This document shows positions 40,941 to 49,603 of a stretch of DNA of 64,000 nt, one piece after another (positions within the stretch are counted from its first letter, which is position 1; each line of letters opens with the position of its first letter). Under the pieces are notes generated by a model. That model was not told the DNA's origin. It made no database searches and worked only from the letters and a program-made list of their open reading frames with translations. Location: the NCBI RefSeq assembly GCF_000376105.1, contig NZ_AQWM01000009.1, positions 1 to 64,000 of the forward strand. The letters are read 5' to 3'. The DNA comes from Asticcacaulis benevestitus DSM 16100 = ATCC BAA-896 (GTDB lineage: Bacteria; Pseudomonadota; Alphaproteobacteria; Caulobacterales; Caulobacteraceae). Position numbers and translations under genes: made by a program.

Positions 40941-43652
40941 GTGAGACCTTTTGTGACGGAGCCGCGTCAACCTTCCCGCTCTCAAAGCGCCCTGTCAGGA
41001 ACGCGTCCGGCCCCAACAGGCACCGCTGCCTTGAGAAACCGCGTCGGGATGTCGTCCAATGGAGCGGCCACGCCGACCGCAAAGATGCCAGCCCCAAAAC
41101 CTTCAAACAAACCCTCGAAGACATCGCGCAAAACCGCTCTGTCGCGCGCCGTCCATACCTCGGTCGGTCAGGTCATGCCGCTATGGATTCGCGTTGGCGC
41201 CCTTGGTCTGACCCTCGGCCTGGTCACCTTCATGGGCCTGTCCACCCTGCAACTGGGCAACAGCCTCTCCACCGACAAGGACGCCGAAGGGCAGAACCTG
41301 CTGGCCGCCACGCGCCTGAGCGCCGCCCAGCTCGACGCCCGCTTGAGCACGGCCCGGCTGGCGCTCGAAGCGGCACAGGGCCAGTGGAGCTTTCGTCAGA
41401 CCGAGCCCTTAAGCGCCGCCGAACAAGGTTTGAGGCTTGGGCGCGACAGTCTTGTCAGCGTCGCCGTCGTCAAAGGATCATCCGTACTCGCCATCAGCGG
41501 CAAGGATGATCCCGAACTGGTCGCCGAAGTTGCCAGGGCCGCGCCAGCCCGCAGCGGCTTTACCTTGCAAGCCATGGGTTCGCGCCTCAGCCAGGGCGAG
41601 CGCCCCTACGCCGTCCTCAAGGGCGCCGATGGTAGGCCCGATCTCGTCGCCCGCCTCGAAAACGGCCTGATCCGCGACGATACGGCCACCGGCGCCACCA
41701 GTGCCCTGATCGATGAGGCCGGCGTGATCGTGCAGGCCTCTGATGAGCGCCTCATCGGCAAGGACGTGAAGACCGCGCTGGCCATCTCGTACACGCAACT
41801 CCGCAATCGCGCCGATTCCGGCCACCTGATCCAGGGCGCCCTGACCGAAGGCGGCTTCGTCAAGATCGCCTCAGTGCCGCAGACCGTAGGCAGCCGCGGC
41901 AACGGCCTGATCCTGCTCAAGGCCATGCCGACCCAGCGCTTCTTCTTCGCGTCACAAAGCCTGATCAAGGCCATTGTCTTCGTAGGTGGCCCGCTTTTGA
42001 TCGGCGCGCTGTTCGGCCTTCTGCTGTTCTTCCAGGCGCGCAAGAACCGCGACGACGCCCGGCAGTTCCAGGTCAATGAGCAGCGCTACCGCCTCGCCGT
42101 CGAATCGGCACGGTGCGGCATCTTTGACTGGGATCTCGACCAGGACCTGATCTACATGTCCGACGTCACCGGCGTCATGCTCGGCTGGGGCGGCGGCGGC
42201 GTGGCCTCGACCACGGAGGTGCTGAACCGGATCTCGACCGAACAGCGCGACGAGGTGGTCAAGGCGCTGGAAACCGCCCGCTCCACTGGCGCGCTCGATG
42301 TCTCGTTCCGCGTGCCCGGCCCCAATGGTCAGGCCCTGTGGGTCGATGCGCGCGGCCAGTCAGTCGGCGAACGCACCTCTGCCGGCTTCACCCGCCTGTC
42401 CGGCGTGGCGCTCGATGTCAGCGATGAGCGCATCGCTCAGCTTCGCGCTCAGCGCGCCGAGGCGCGCCTGCGTGACGCCATCAACTCGGTGTCGGACGCC
42501 TTCGTGCTGTGGGATCGCCGCAACCGGCTCCTGATGTGGAACGCCACCTTCGGCGACACCTTCAATATCGACGAGCGCTTCCTGCGCGTCGGCACACCGC
42601 GCGACCTGATCGATCAGGTGATGCAGATCGCCATTCGCCGCCAGCAACCGACACAGGACGAACGCGAGGGCGTCTTCGAGGCCGAAATGAACAATGGCCG
42701 CTGGATACAGGTATCGGAAAGCCGCACGCTGGAAGGCGGCCGGGTTCTGACAGGCACCGACATCACCGCGGTGAAGCTGCAGGAAGAACTGAGCCGCAAG
42801 AACGAGGAACAGCTTCAGGGCCTGGTCGAAAAGCTCGAACACAGCCGCCAGCAGCAAACGGTCCTGGCGCGCAAATACGAAATGGCCAAGATCCGCGCCG
42901 AAGCCGCCAACCACGCCAAGTCGGAATTCCTCGCCAACATGTCGCACGAGCTGCGCACCCCACTCAACGCCATTAACGGTTTCTCCGAGATCATGGCGTC
43001 GGAAATGTTTGGCCCGCTCGGCCATCCGCGTTACAAGGAATATTCCGGCGATATCTTAAGTTCCGGCCAGCATCTGCTGTCGCTGATCAACGACATTCTC
43101 GACATGTCAAAGATCGAGGCCGGCAAGCTGAACCTGCATTTCGAGCCGGTGGCGATCGACGAAATGGTCGAGGACACCTTGCGTCTGGTGCGGCAAAAGG
43201 CGGAAAAAGCGGGCCTGAAAGTCCGCGTGCATCTGCCGCAACTCCCGGAAATCTCGGCCGATTTCCGCGCGCTAAAGCAGGTTCTGCTCAATCTCCTGAC
43301 CAATTCGGTCAAGTTCACCCCGCAGGGCGGCACCATCACCATCACCGCGGCCGCCACGGAAGACAACGTCCACATCACGGTCAGCGACACCGGCATCGGC
43401 ATCGCCGCCAAGGATATGGCGCGCCTCGCCAAGCCGTTCGAGCAGATCGAGAACCAGTTCTCCAAGACCAAGGAGGGCACGGGCCTCGGCCTCGCCCTGA
43501 CCAAGTCGCTGATCGAGATGCACAACGGCAGCTTCGAGGTCGACAGCCTGCTGGGCGAAGGCACCCGCGCCACGGTCATCCTGCCGATCCGCCAGACCGC
43601 CGCCGGCGCGTCGGAAGGTGATGATCACCGCCGCAGTGGTAGAGCGGCTTAA
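40941..43652 (+). CDS. pleC: PleC-like sensor histidine kinase
   Basis: A 903-residue membrane kinase. A Pro/Ser/Thr-rich N-terminus is followed by a membrane helix (about 82-104), a periplasmic sensor region, a second helix (about 338-366), two PAS-type domains (about 378-500 and 505-620), the HisKA domain with His669 in NMSHELRTPLNAINGF, and the ATPase domain with TGIGIA and GTGLGLAL. The sequence around the histidine strongly resembles Caulobacter PleC, the kinase/phosphatase of DivK and PleD, and I recall pleC lying beside pepN there. GTG at 40941 gives the longest protein; ATG at 41049 is also possible. The symbol rests on recognition, not on a search. Confidence 0.75.
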   Translation: MRPFVTEPRQPSRSQSALSGTRPAPTGTAALRNRVGMSSNGAATPTAKMPAPKPSNKPSKTSRKTALSRAVHTSVGQVMPLWIRVGALGLTLGLVTFMGLSTLQLGNSLSTDKDAEGQNLLAATRLSAAQLDARLSTARLALEAAQGQWSFRQTEPLSAAEQGLRLGRDSLVSVAVVKGSSVLAISGKDDPELVAEVARAAPARSGFTLQAMGSRLSQGERPYAVLKGADGRPDLVARLENGLIRDDTATGATSALIDEAGVIVQASDERLIGKDVKTALAISYTQLRNRADSGHLIQGALTEGGFVKIASVPQTVGSRGNGLILLKAMPTQRFFFASQSLIKAIVFVGGPLLIGALFGLLLFFQARKNRDDARQFQVNEQRYRLAVESARCGIFDWDLDQDLIYMSDVTGVMLGWGGGGVASTTEVLNRISTEQRDEVVKALETARSTGALDVSFRVPGPNGQALWVDARGQSVGERTSAGFTRLSGVALDVSDERIAQLRAQRAEARLRDAINSVSDAFVLWDRRNRLLMWNATFGDTFNIDERFLRVGTPRDLIDQVMQIAIRRQQPTQDEREGVFEAEMNNGRWIQVSESRTLEGGRVLTGTDITAVKLQEELSRKNEEQLQGLVEKLEHSRQQQTVLARKYEMAKIRAEAANHAKSEFLANMSHELRTPLNAINGFSEIMASEMFGPLGHPRYKEYSGDILSSGQHLLSLINDILDMSKIEAGKLNLHFEPVAIDEMVEDTLRLVRQKAEKAGLKVRVHLPQLPEISADFRALKQVLLNLLTNSVKFTPQGGTITITAAATEDNVHITVSDTGIGIAAKDMARLAKPFEQIENQFSKTKEGTGLGLALTKSLIEMHNGSFEVDSLLGEGTRATVILPIRQTAAGASEGDDHRRSGRAA

Positions 43653-43667
43653 TAGCTTTTAGCGATT

Positions 43668-43789
43668 AAGCTTTTTTCGTAAGAGGATACGCGCACTGTG
43701 CTCAAGAAGCGAAGCGTTAGTACGCTTCTATGGCATGCGCGGCGGGCGGGCGCCCTTGCCAAAATTCAATGATTGAATTTTGAAGCTTG
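43668..43789. repeat. Structured intergenic repeat, copy D (reverse orientation)
   Basis: Read on the minus strand this block resembles copy C at 63251-63334: a stem ending in TTTTGGCAAG, a GC-rich middle, and CCTCTTACGAAAAA at the end. The hairpin AAAATTCAA/TTGAATTTT is perfect here. Confidence 0.65.
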
Positions 43790-43802
43790 ATCTATTCTTG
43801 TA

Positions 43803-43850
43803 CCTCCCCTCCCTTGAGGCGGGGTGGTGGGGTTTCTTGCTTCTTTACAA
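43803..43850. repeat. Truncated relative of the 170-bp inverted-repeat element
   Basis: TACCTCCCC and GGTGGTGGGGTTTCTTGCTT match internal sequence and the right end of the element at 56202-56371 with one base changed. The middle is shortened. It lies just upstream of the GreA/B-like gene. Confidence 0.6.
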
Positions 43851-43871
43851 TGCCCGATGCTACAATCCCCC

Positions 43872-44351
43872 ATGAGTGTAGCCTTTACCAAAGACGAAGA
43901 TCACGAAGCCGCGGCCGCCAACCTGCCCGATCGCCCGATCTCGCCCCATCCCAACCTCGTGACGCCTGAAGGCCTAGCCTTTCTCGAAACCGCCTTCGCC
44001 GAGGCCAAGGCGGCCTATAGCGCCGCGCAGGCCTCAGGCCTGATCAACGCAGACCGCACCGCCATGGCGCGCGCCACCCGCGACCTGCGCTATTACACCG
44101 CCCGCCTGGGTTCAGCGCAGCGCATCGATCCGGTAACATCGCCGCAAAAGGTGGTGTTCGGCTGTGAGGTCATCATCGCCCGGGAAGACGGCCGCGAACA
44201 GACCTTCCGGATTGTGGGCGAGGACGAAGCCGATCCCAATAAGGGCAGCATTTCCTACGTGTCGCCGATGGCGCGCGCACTGCTCGGCAAGGAAATCGGC
44301 GACGAGGTTCAGGTGGCTGGTGCCGGCGTCGAGATCACCGCGATACGCTAG
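43872..44351 (+). CDS. GreA/GreB-type transcription elongation factor family protein
   Basis: A 159-residue protein. Residues about 35-80 form the helical hairpin (FLETAFAEAKAAYSAAQASG ... RATRDLRYYTARL), and from about 90 the C-terminal FKBP-like domain has VVFGCEVIIAREDGREQTFRIVGEDEADP and SYVSPMARALLGKEIGDEV. This is the GreA/B architecture. The N-terminus is Asp/Glu rich and not typical of GreA itself, so a specialised paralogue is likely. ATG 43872 is preferred; ATG 43857 is possible. It overlaps the converging periplasmic sensor gene by 17 bases. Confidence 0.82.
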   Translation: MSVAFTKDEDHEAAAANLPDRPISPHPNLVTPEGLAFLETAFAEAKAAYSAAQASGLINADRTAMARATRDLRYYTARLGSAQRIDPVTSPQKVVFGCEVIIAREDGREQTFRIVGEDEADPNKGSISYVSPMARALLGKEIGDEVQVAGAGVEITAIR

Positions 44352-44868
44352 CCGCAGCGCTCATATCACCACCGCCGACCTGTACCGGCGGTTTGTCGTC
44401 CTTTTCTATAAAACGATCGAAGCGGCCGCTCGGCCGCAGCAGCGTTTTGCTGAGAAAGCTACGCTCGCGCGCCGGCAGTTCCTTCATGTTGAGGATCAGG
44501 GTATTCTCGATCTTGCCGCGCGCATCGTTCTCGGCGCTGCGGGCCTGCTCCGACAGCATGGCGACCTGCGCCGCATCAAACGGATCTGTCGCCGCCAGAT
44601 CATTGACCTGAGCGCGCAGGGACCGCGCCTTGGTCATGTCAGCTTCGCCACTCAGGGCCGCCGACTTGAGCAGCAGATAGATGTGATGGCGCTCTTCCTT
44701 CGTGGTGTTCTTGCTGGCCTCATGCCACGCCTTCGACATCGCCATCGGGCGCTGGACATCACGCATATGGCGCTTGAACACGATGCCGGCGCCTATGCCG
44801 GCAGCGATCAGGAATAGGTTCAGCACCAGCGAAATCACCAGAGCCCATTTCAGGCGACGATCCGTCAT
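44335..44868 (-). CDS. Periplasmic heavy-metal sensor-like protein (CnrX/CpxP-like)
   Basis: A 177-residue protein with an N-terminal membrane anchor (about 8-30) and a periplasmic helical domain. It has the look of the metal-sensor family (PF13801 type), with a KAWHEASK histidine region and HHIYLLLK. It follows the anti-sigma-like gene by 2 bases. In CnrYXH systems such a protein relays metal stress to the anti-sigma factor. No metal-resistance gene is nearby, so metal sensing is only an analogy. Confidence 0.7.
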   Translation of the reverse strand: MTDRRLKWALVISLVLNLFLIAAGIGAGIVFKRHMRDVQRPMAMSKAWHEASKNTTKEERHHIYLLLKSAALSGEADMTKARSLRAQVNDLAATDPFDAAQVAMLSEQARSAENDARGKIENTLILNMKELPARERSFLSKTLLRPSGRFDRFIEKDDKPPVQVGGGDMSAAASVSR

Positions 44869-44870
44869 GC

Positions 44871-45320
44871 TCAGCGATCCCCATCAATCATGGCCACCTG
44901 TTCCAGCACGGTCTGCACGCGCAGATCGCTCAGGCTCATCAGGCTGAGATTAACACCAAAAATCGCGCCGGCAAGACAGGCGGCGAGGCCAAAACCGATG
45001 CCCCACACAAGCGCCCGGTGGCTGCCGCTCACGGCGCGCGCCGGACGCAGGGTCACCACCGTATCGACCGGCACAAACTGCGCCAGCACGCTCTCAAACA
45101 GCGCCTGATCGGCCTCGGCATGGCGATGATCGGCAGCCCTCACCGCCTCCATCATATCGTCCAGCGCCCGCGCCTCGGCCAGCACACCCTGCGCTTCGGT
45201 CGGATGTGCGGCGACAAAGGCGTGCATGGCCGCGCGTATGTCTTCGGGCCAGCGCGCGGGTGTCGCGCCATAGGCCTCGATAATCGTCTGGAAACGCTTG
45301 TTGTCTACTGTACGTGTCAT
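44871..45320 (-). CDS. Probable membrane anti-sigma factor
   Basis: A 149-residue protein with a helical cytoplasmic N-terminus and one transmembrane segment at about 103-125 (LVWGIGFGLAACLAGAIFGV). No zinc anti-sigma HxxxCxxC motif is present, so it would be an unusual or CnrY-like type. The start overlaps the sigma-factor stop as ATGA, which is the usual sign of a sigma/anti-sigma pair, and the next gene is a periplasmic sensor. Confidence 0.7.
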   Translation of the reverse strand: MTRTVDNKRFQTIIEAYGATPARWPEDIRAAMHAFVAAHPTEAQGVLAEARALDDMMEAVRAADHRHAEADQALFESVLAQFVPVDTVVTLRPARAVSGSHRALVWGIGFGLAACLAGAIFGVNLSLMSLSDLRVQTVLEQVAMIDGDR

Positions 45321-46027
45321 ATCTCACCTCCCGCTTTCGACGGCTTTACGCCCGCGGGTCTTACTCTGGTATCGCCAGATACCTGTTTGTCATCACGCAT
45401 CAGGCTGCGCAAGGTGCGCCGCGCCCGCGCCAGCAGGCTTTCCATTGCCTCGATGCTCACCCCCATCACAGCGGCCGCCTCGATGTTCGACATCTCCTGA
45501 TAATAGTTCAGGGTGATGGCGGTGCGCTGACGCTCGGGCAACTGCGCCAGGGCGTTCTGCAAGGCCTGAGCGGCTTGGGCCTGCTCAAGCTGAGCTGACG
45601 GCCCCGCCGCGTCGTCCATAATCTCGATATCATCCGTGTTGACGGTATCCTTGCGGCGTCGCAGGCGATCATAGCACAGATTGAGCGCCACGCGATGCAT
45701 CCAGGTATCGATGCGCGCCTTGCCGGGCACCCAGGTCGCCGCCTGCTTCCACGTCCGCAACATGGTCTCCTGCGCCACGTCCTCGGCCTCGGCCGGATCG
45801 CTCAGCATACGGCGCCCCAGCGACAGAATCCGGGGCAGCTTGCGCGAAACAAGCGCCGACACCGCCGCCATATCGCCGCGTCCGATCCGCTCCAGCAAAA
45901 CCTCATCCGGGTCCGTCGTCACACTGCTCCCCGCCACATTGCTTCCAGAAAGCACAAGTGCCAACTGCGCCCGCCTGCGCCGCTCGGTTTCGAGATCAAC
46001 CACTTTTAAAGCAAGCATCTGCGGCAT
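45317..46027 (-). CDS. ECF-type RNA polymerase sigma factor
   Basis: A 236-residue sigma factor with region 2 at about 50-125 (DPAEAEDVAQETMLRTWK, IDTWMHRVALNLCYDRLRRR) and region 4 at about 150-210 (ALAQLPERQRTAITLNYYQ, AAAVMGVSIEAMESLLARARR). A 40-residue N-terminal extension precedes region 2. AAAGGA lies before the ATG at 46027. First gene of a three-gene operon with an anti-sigma-like protein and a periplasmic sensor. The trigger signal is unknown. Confidence 0.92.
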   Translation of the reverse strand: MPQMLALKVVDLETERRRRAQLALVLSGSNVAGSSVTTDPDEVLLERIGRGDMAAVSALVSRKLPRILSLGRRMLSDPAEAEDVAQETMLRTWKQAATWVPGKARIDTWMHRVALNLCYDRLRRRKDTVNTDDIEIMDDAAGPSAQLEQAQAAQALQNALAQLPERQRTAITLNYYQEMSNIEAAAVMGVSIEAMESLLARARRTLRSLMRDDKQVSGDTRVRPAGVKPSKAGGEI

Positions 46028-46213
46028 GGGCTAGTGTCCTTTAGCACGCCAAACGGGCTTGAATTGTGTTTTTGTCATAGCTCAGAGCAGCTTTGATGAT
46101 GAAGCGACGGATAGATGACCCGCCGCTCATCTTCATCTCTTTCACGCCTGATGTGCCTATATCCGTCGCTGGGCGTCACAATCTTTTCAAACGCCCCCCG
46201 TCCGCCCGCCAAT

Positions 46214-49156
46214 CTATATATCGGCAGGGCGGACGATTTTTTCGAAAGCAATGCGGGCCTTCTTGCGGATATCACGCAGCTTCTTCTCCAGCGTATCCAG
46301 CCGGCGGGTATGGACGGCGCGCGCCAGCTTGCGCTGAAAAGCCTCCGGTTCATTGTGCGGATCGTCCTGCGCGGTAAGCGACACCCGCATGACCTGCGCC
46401 AGCGATTGCTGCACCTTCCACGCCGTACTGAGCGCCTCGATCTCCGCCGCCGGGGCCAGACCGGCGCGCTGCATGGCCGAAAGCGCCGCCAGCGTGCCGA
46501 CGCGCAAGGGTCCGCCCGCCTCGGCATGGATCAGTTGCAGATACTGCGCGGCGAATTCGGCATCGACCTGCCCGCCGACCGACAGCTTGAAATCCCAGAA
46601 GCCCTTGGCCGGGCGTTCCTTTTCCATCAGCGCCCGCATGGCCAGCACATCGAGCGCCGTATGGCTGCGCGAACGCTGACGGCGCAGGATGGTCTCGACC
46701 TTCAGCCGCACCAGATCGGCGAAATCGGCCGAGGTCGACCAGACGATGCGCGCTCGCGTCAGGGCCTGGAATTCCCAGGTGTCGGCGTCCTTGGTGTAAT
46801 AGTTCTCGAACGCCGCCAGCGATACCGCCACCGGCCCTTTGGCGCCGGTCGGCCGCAGCTTCATGTCGATTTCGTAGAGCTGGCCTTCGTGCGTCGGGGC
46901 CGAAAGCGCCGAGATCAGCCGCTGGGTAAAGCGGCCAAACCACGTCTCCGCCGCCCAGCCCTTGACCGATGAGCCGGTGCTCGGATCATCGGGCAGATAG
47001 ATCGCCATCAGATCGAGATCGGAGGTCGCGGTCATTTCCTGCGAACCGAGCTTGCCGAGCGCCAGAATGGCCACCTGACCATCAAGCCGGCCGGCCTGAC
47101 GGACAATATCTTCCAGCGCCAGCGGCGCCAGATGATGCACGCAGGCATCGGCCAGACGGGCATAGGCCGCGCCCGCCGCCTCGGTGCTGAGGCGGCCGGA
47201 GAGGATTTGCATGCCGATACGGAACTGCTGCTCGCGGCCGATACGGCGCAGCGCATTCATCACCGCTTCCAGATCGGGCGGCACGCGCTCGACCTCGCGG
47301 CTGACCAGATGATCGAGTTCTTCGCCCAGAGGATCGAAGAAACCGGCATCGAGCATGGCGTCAAACGAGGTCGGGTGACGCGCCAGCATCTGGGCCAGAC
47401 GCGGCGAGAAGCCCATGATCTCGACAATGGTGTGGAACAGTTTCGGATTGGCCAGGAACAGCGACTGGATCTGCACACCGGCGGTCAGGGCCGAGAAGAA
47501 GACCGAAAAGCGCGTAAAAGCGATCGACGGAGTTCCAGTTTCGTTCAACGCCTCTAACAGGCGTGGAACTAATCTCGTGAACAGTTCGCGCCCGCGCTCC
47601 GAGCGCGTCGCCGGGATGCGGCCATGGTGCCAGGCGCGGATGGTCGAAGCCACCTGTTCCGGATGATCGAATCCCATGCGCGCCAGCGTCTTGATCGTTT
47701 CGGGATCATCCTCGACGCCGGTGAAGACCAGCGAACCGAACGACGAAGACAGGGGCTCGGACTCGGAGAACAACTCGCCATAGTGGGCATTGACCAGCCG
47801 CAGGGTGCGCGACACGGCCAGATCGAACCGGCTGAGATTGGAGAAGCCGGCCAGCACCGCCACGCGCATCCGTTCGTCGTCATTTTCCGGCAGTTCGTGG
47901 GTCTGCTCGTCCTGGATCATCTGGACGCGGTGTTCCCAGTCGCGCAGGCGGACATAAGCCTGCTTCAGTTCCTTGGCGACAGCGGGGGCCAGATGGCCGG
48001 CGCGGCGCAGGGCATCAAGGGCATCTAGTGTACGTTTCGAGCGGAGGGAGGGATCGCGCCCGCCAAGAATCAACTGTTGAGTCTGAGCGAAAAACTCGAT
48101 CTCGCGGATGCCGCCGGCGCCCAGTTTGAGATTGGCGCCCGCCGCTTCCAGCCGTTCATCGACCTTGTAGACGTGGATCTGTCGCTTGATCGAATGGACG
48201 TCGGCGATAGCGGGATAATCAAGGCTGCGCCGCCAGATGAACGGCGACAGATCGTTCATGAAGGCCTTGGCCTCAACCCTGTCGCCCGCTACGGCCCGCG
48301 CCTTGATAAAGGCGGCGCGTTCCCAGTTCTGCCCGACCGATTCGTAATAGTGGAGCGCAAACGGCACGCTGACCACGGTGGGCGTCGAGGACGGATCGGG
48401 GCGCAAACGCAGATCGACGCGGAAGACATAGCCATCGCCGGTGCGCTCGGACAGGAGGGTCGAAACCCCGCGCGCCACCCTGTCAGCAAAGGTCTGCGGA
48501 TCGACCTGTTCATTGACCGGCAGACGATCGAGATCGCAGAAGAAGGTAATGTCGATATCGGAGGAATAGTTCAGTTCGCCGGCGCCATGCTTGCCCATGG
48601 CCAGCACGAACATGCCGGGTAAGATGCCGCGTTCGCCGTTTTCATAGGTGGACAGACGTCCCTTGTCGCGCTCCTCACGCACCACCAGCGCCAACGCCGC
48701 GCTGGTCACCGCATCGGCAAAGCGCGTCAGGGCGGCGGTGACGTGATCGAGGCTCCAGACATCACCGAGATCGGCAAGCGCGGTCAGCAGGTGCGTATCG
48801 GCCTTGAGGTGACGCAGGATCTTCTTGGCGGCGGGGATATCAAGCGTTTCGACCGTGGCGGCCTGTGCTTCCAGCGCCTCGGTGGCCAAAAGGATGGCTT
48901 TCAGGCGCGCTTCCGGCGCCGAGATCAGGGTTTCGCGCAGGCGCTGCGGATCGCGCCGCATCAGGCCGGCCAGATAGGGCGAGGCAGAGACCACGGGGCG
49001 AAGGGCGGGTTCGGCCTGTTGAAGCACGTCGCGCCAGCCCTCGGCCGTGGCGACCTCGTACAGGGTCTCGAAGACGTAATCCGCCGCGCCCGCGTTCAGC
49101 ACCGGCCCGCAACTGTGCAGCCGGTCCACCAGAGAAGAGAATAAAACGTCAGCCAT
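46214..49156 (-). CDS. glnE: Bifunctional glutamine synthetase adenylyltransferase/deadenylyltransferase
   Basis: A 980-residue cytoplasmic enzyme that adenylylates and deadenylylates glutamine synthetase in response to nitrogen status through PII. Two nucleotidyltransferase domains are clear: the first with GKHGAGELNYSSDIDITF at about 190-210 and the second with LGKLGSQEMTATSDLDLM at about 690-710, each with the D-x-D metal pair. Length is normal for the family. It is the only nitrogen-regulation gene in the window. Confidence 0.96.
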   Translation of the reverse strand: MADVLFSSLVDRLHSCGPVLNAGAADYVFETLYEVATAEGWRDVLQQAEPALRPVVSASPYLAGLMRRDPQRLRETLISAPEARLKAILLATEALEAQAATVETLDIPAAKKILRHLKADTHLLTALADLGDVWSLDHVTAALTRFADAVTSAALALVVREERDKGRLSTYENGERGILPGMFVLAMGKHGAGELNYSSDIDITFFCDLDRLPVNEQVDPQTFADRVARGVSTLLSERTGDGYVFRVDLRLRPDPSSTPTVVSVPFALHYYESVGQNWERAAFIKARAVAGDRVEAKAFMNDLSPFIWRRSLDYPAIADVHSIKRQIHVYKVDERLEAAGANLKLGAGGIREIEFFAQTQQLILGGRDPSLRSKRTLDALDALRRAGHLAPAVAKELKQAYVRLRDWEHRVQMIQDEQTHELPENDDERMRVAVLAGFSNLSRFDLAVSRTLRLVNAHYGELFSESEPLSSSFGSLVFTGVEDDPETIKTLARMGFDHPEQVASTIRAWHHGRIPATRSERGRELFTRLVPRLLEALNETGTPSIAFTRFSVFFSALTAGVQIQSLFLANPKLFHTIVEIMGFSPRLAQMLARHPTSFDAMLDAGFFDPLGEELDHLVSREVERVPPDLEAVMNALRRIGREQQFRIGMQILSGRLSTEAAGAAYARLADACVHHLAPLALEDIVRQAGRLDGQVAILALGKLGSQEMTATSDLDLMAIYLPDDPSTGSSVKGWAAETWFGRFTQRLISALSAPTHEGQLYEIDMKLRPTGAKGPVAVSLAAFENYYTKDADTWEFQALTRARIVWSTSADFADLVRLKVETILRRQRSRSHTALDVLAMRALMEKERPAKGFWDFKLSVGGQVDAEFAAQYLQLIHAEAGGPLRVGTLAALSAMQRAGLAPAAEIEALSTAWKVQQSLAQVMRVSLTAQDDPHNEPEAFQRKLARAVHTRRLDTLEKKLRDIRKKARIAFEKIVRPADI

Positions 49157-49350
49157 GAGGTAGAGATACAGGTCCCTGCGTCTTTTGTCCTACATGTTTA
49201 ACCCTGAATCGCTGACAATACCAAGCTTTCCAACATGTTTTTGAGATTAGAAGCTTACGCTGGGGCAGATTTGACGGTTTTCAACCTGTTCGTACTTTAT
49301 CAAAGGAAGGCTTTGCCACGGATGAGACCCCCATCGCAAAGCGCTTATTT

Positions 49351-49453
49351 CTTCTCCGGGAGGTGGCAGCGCGAAGCCCTTTATGGCTGGTGCCGCTGAC
49401 GGAAGGGGCCTCTTGACTTACTTCGGGTCGGCCCCTCCGTCACGGGCTTCACT
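49351..49453. repeat. Dispersed GC-rich repeat, copy 2
   Basis: CAGCGCGAAGCCC, then GCTGACGGAAGGGGC and CCCCTCCGTCACGG, in the same order and spacing as at 14426-14510. The pairing GGGGC/GCCCC of the outer arms is kept. It lies in the 447-base gap upstream of glnE, next to the tRNA-like sequence. Confidence 0.7.
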
Positions 49454-49465
49454 AGGAGTGATAAC

Positions 49466-49547
49466 CGTCTACGGCGGGGATTGAACCTGCACCTGAATTT
49501 TAACTCAGGATCGCTGTAGTACGTCTACCCATTTCCATCACGTTGAC
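49466..49547 (-). pseudogene. Degenerate tRNA-Leu-like sequence
   Basis: Read on the minus strand, 82 bases fold as a class II tRNA: acceptor arms GTCAACG and CGTAGAC (6 of 7 pairs), a D-arm TGATGGAAATGGGTAGACG close to the tRNA-Leu consensus, a 5-bp CCTGA/TCAGG stem in the place of the variable arm, and a T-arm with loop TTCAATC and one mismatch in the stem. The anticodon arm is not canonical, so it is probably a decayed or unusual tRNA. The total length equals that of E. coli leuX without CCA. Confidence 0.5.
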
Positions 49548-49603
49548 GTGATAATGATACCTGATTGGGTTGAAAAATAAGAAGTCAAATTTGTTATCAC
49601 AGC

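Noticed and set aside
45428-46027. Whether the sigma factor belongs to the EcfG general-stress class
   Set aside because: There is no nepR or phyR gene beside it, and its N-terminal extension and partner genes fit a CnrH-like arrangement better.
46115-46972. Plus-strand frame opposite glnE
   Set aside because: It is Arg- and His-rich antisense of a clear GlnE nucleotidyltransferase domain.
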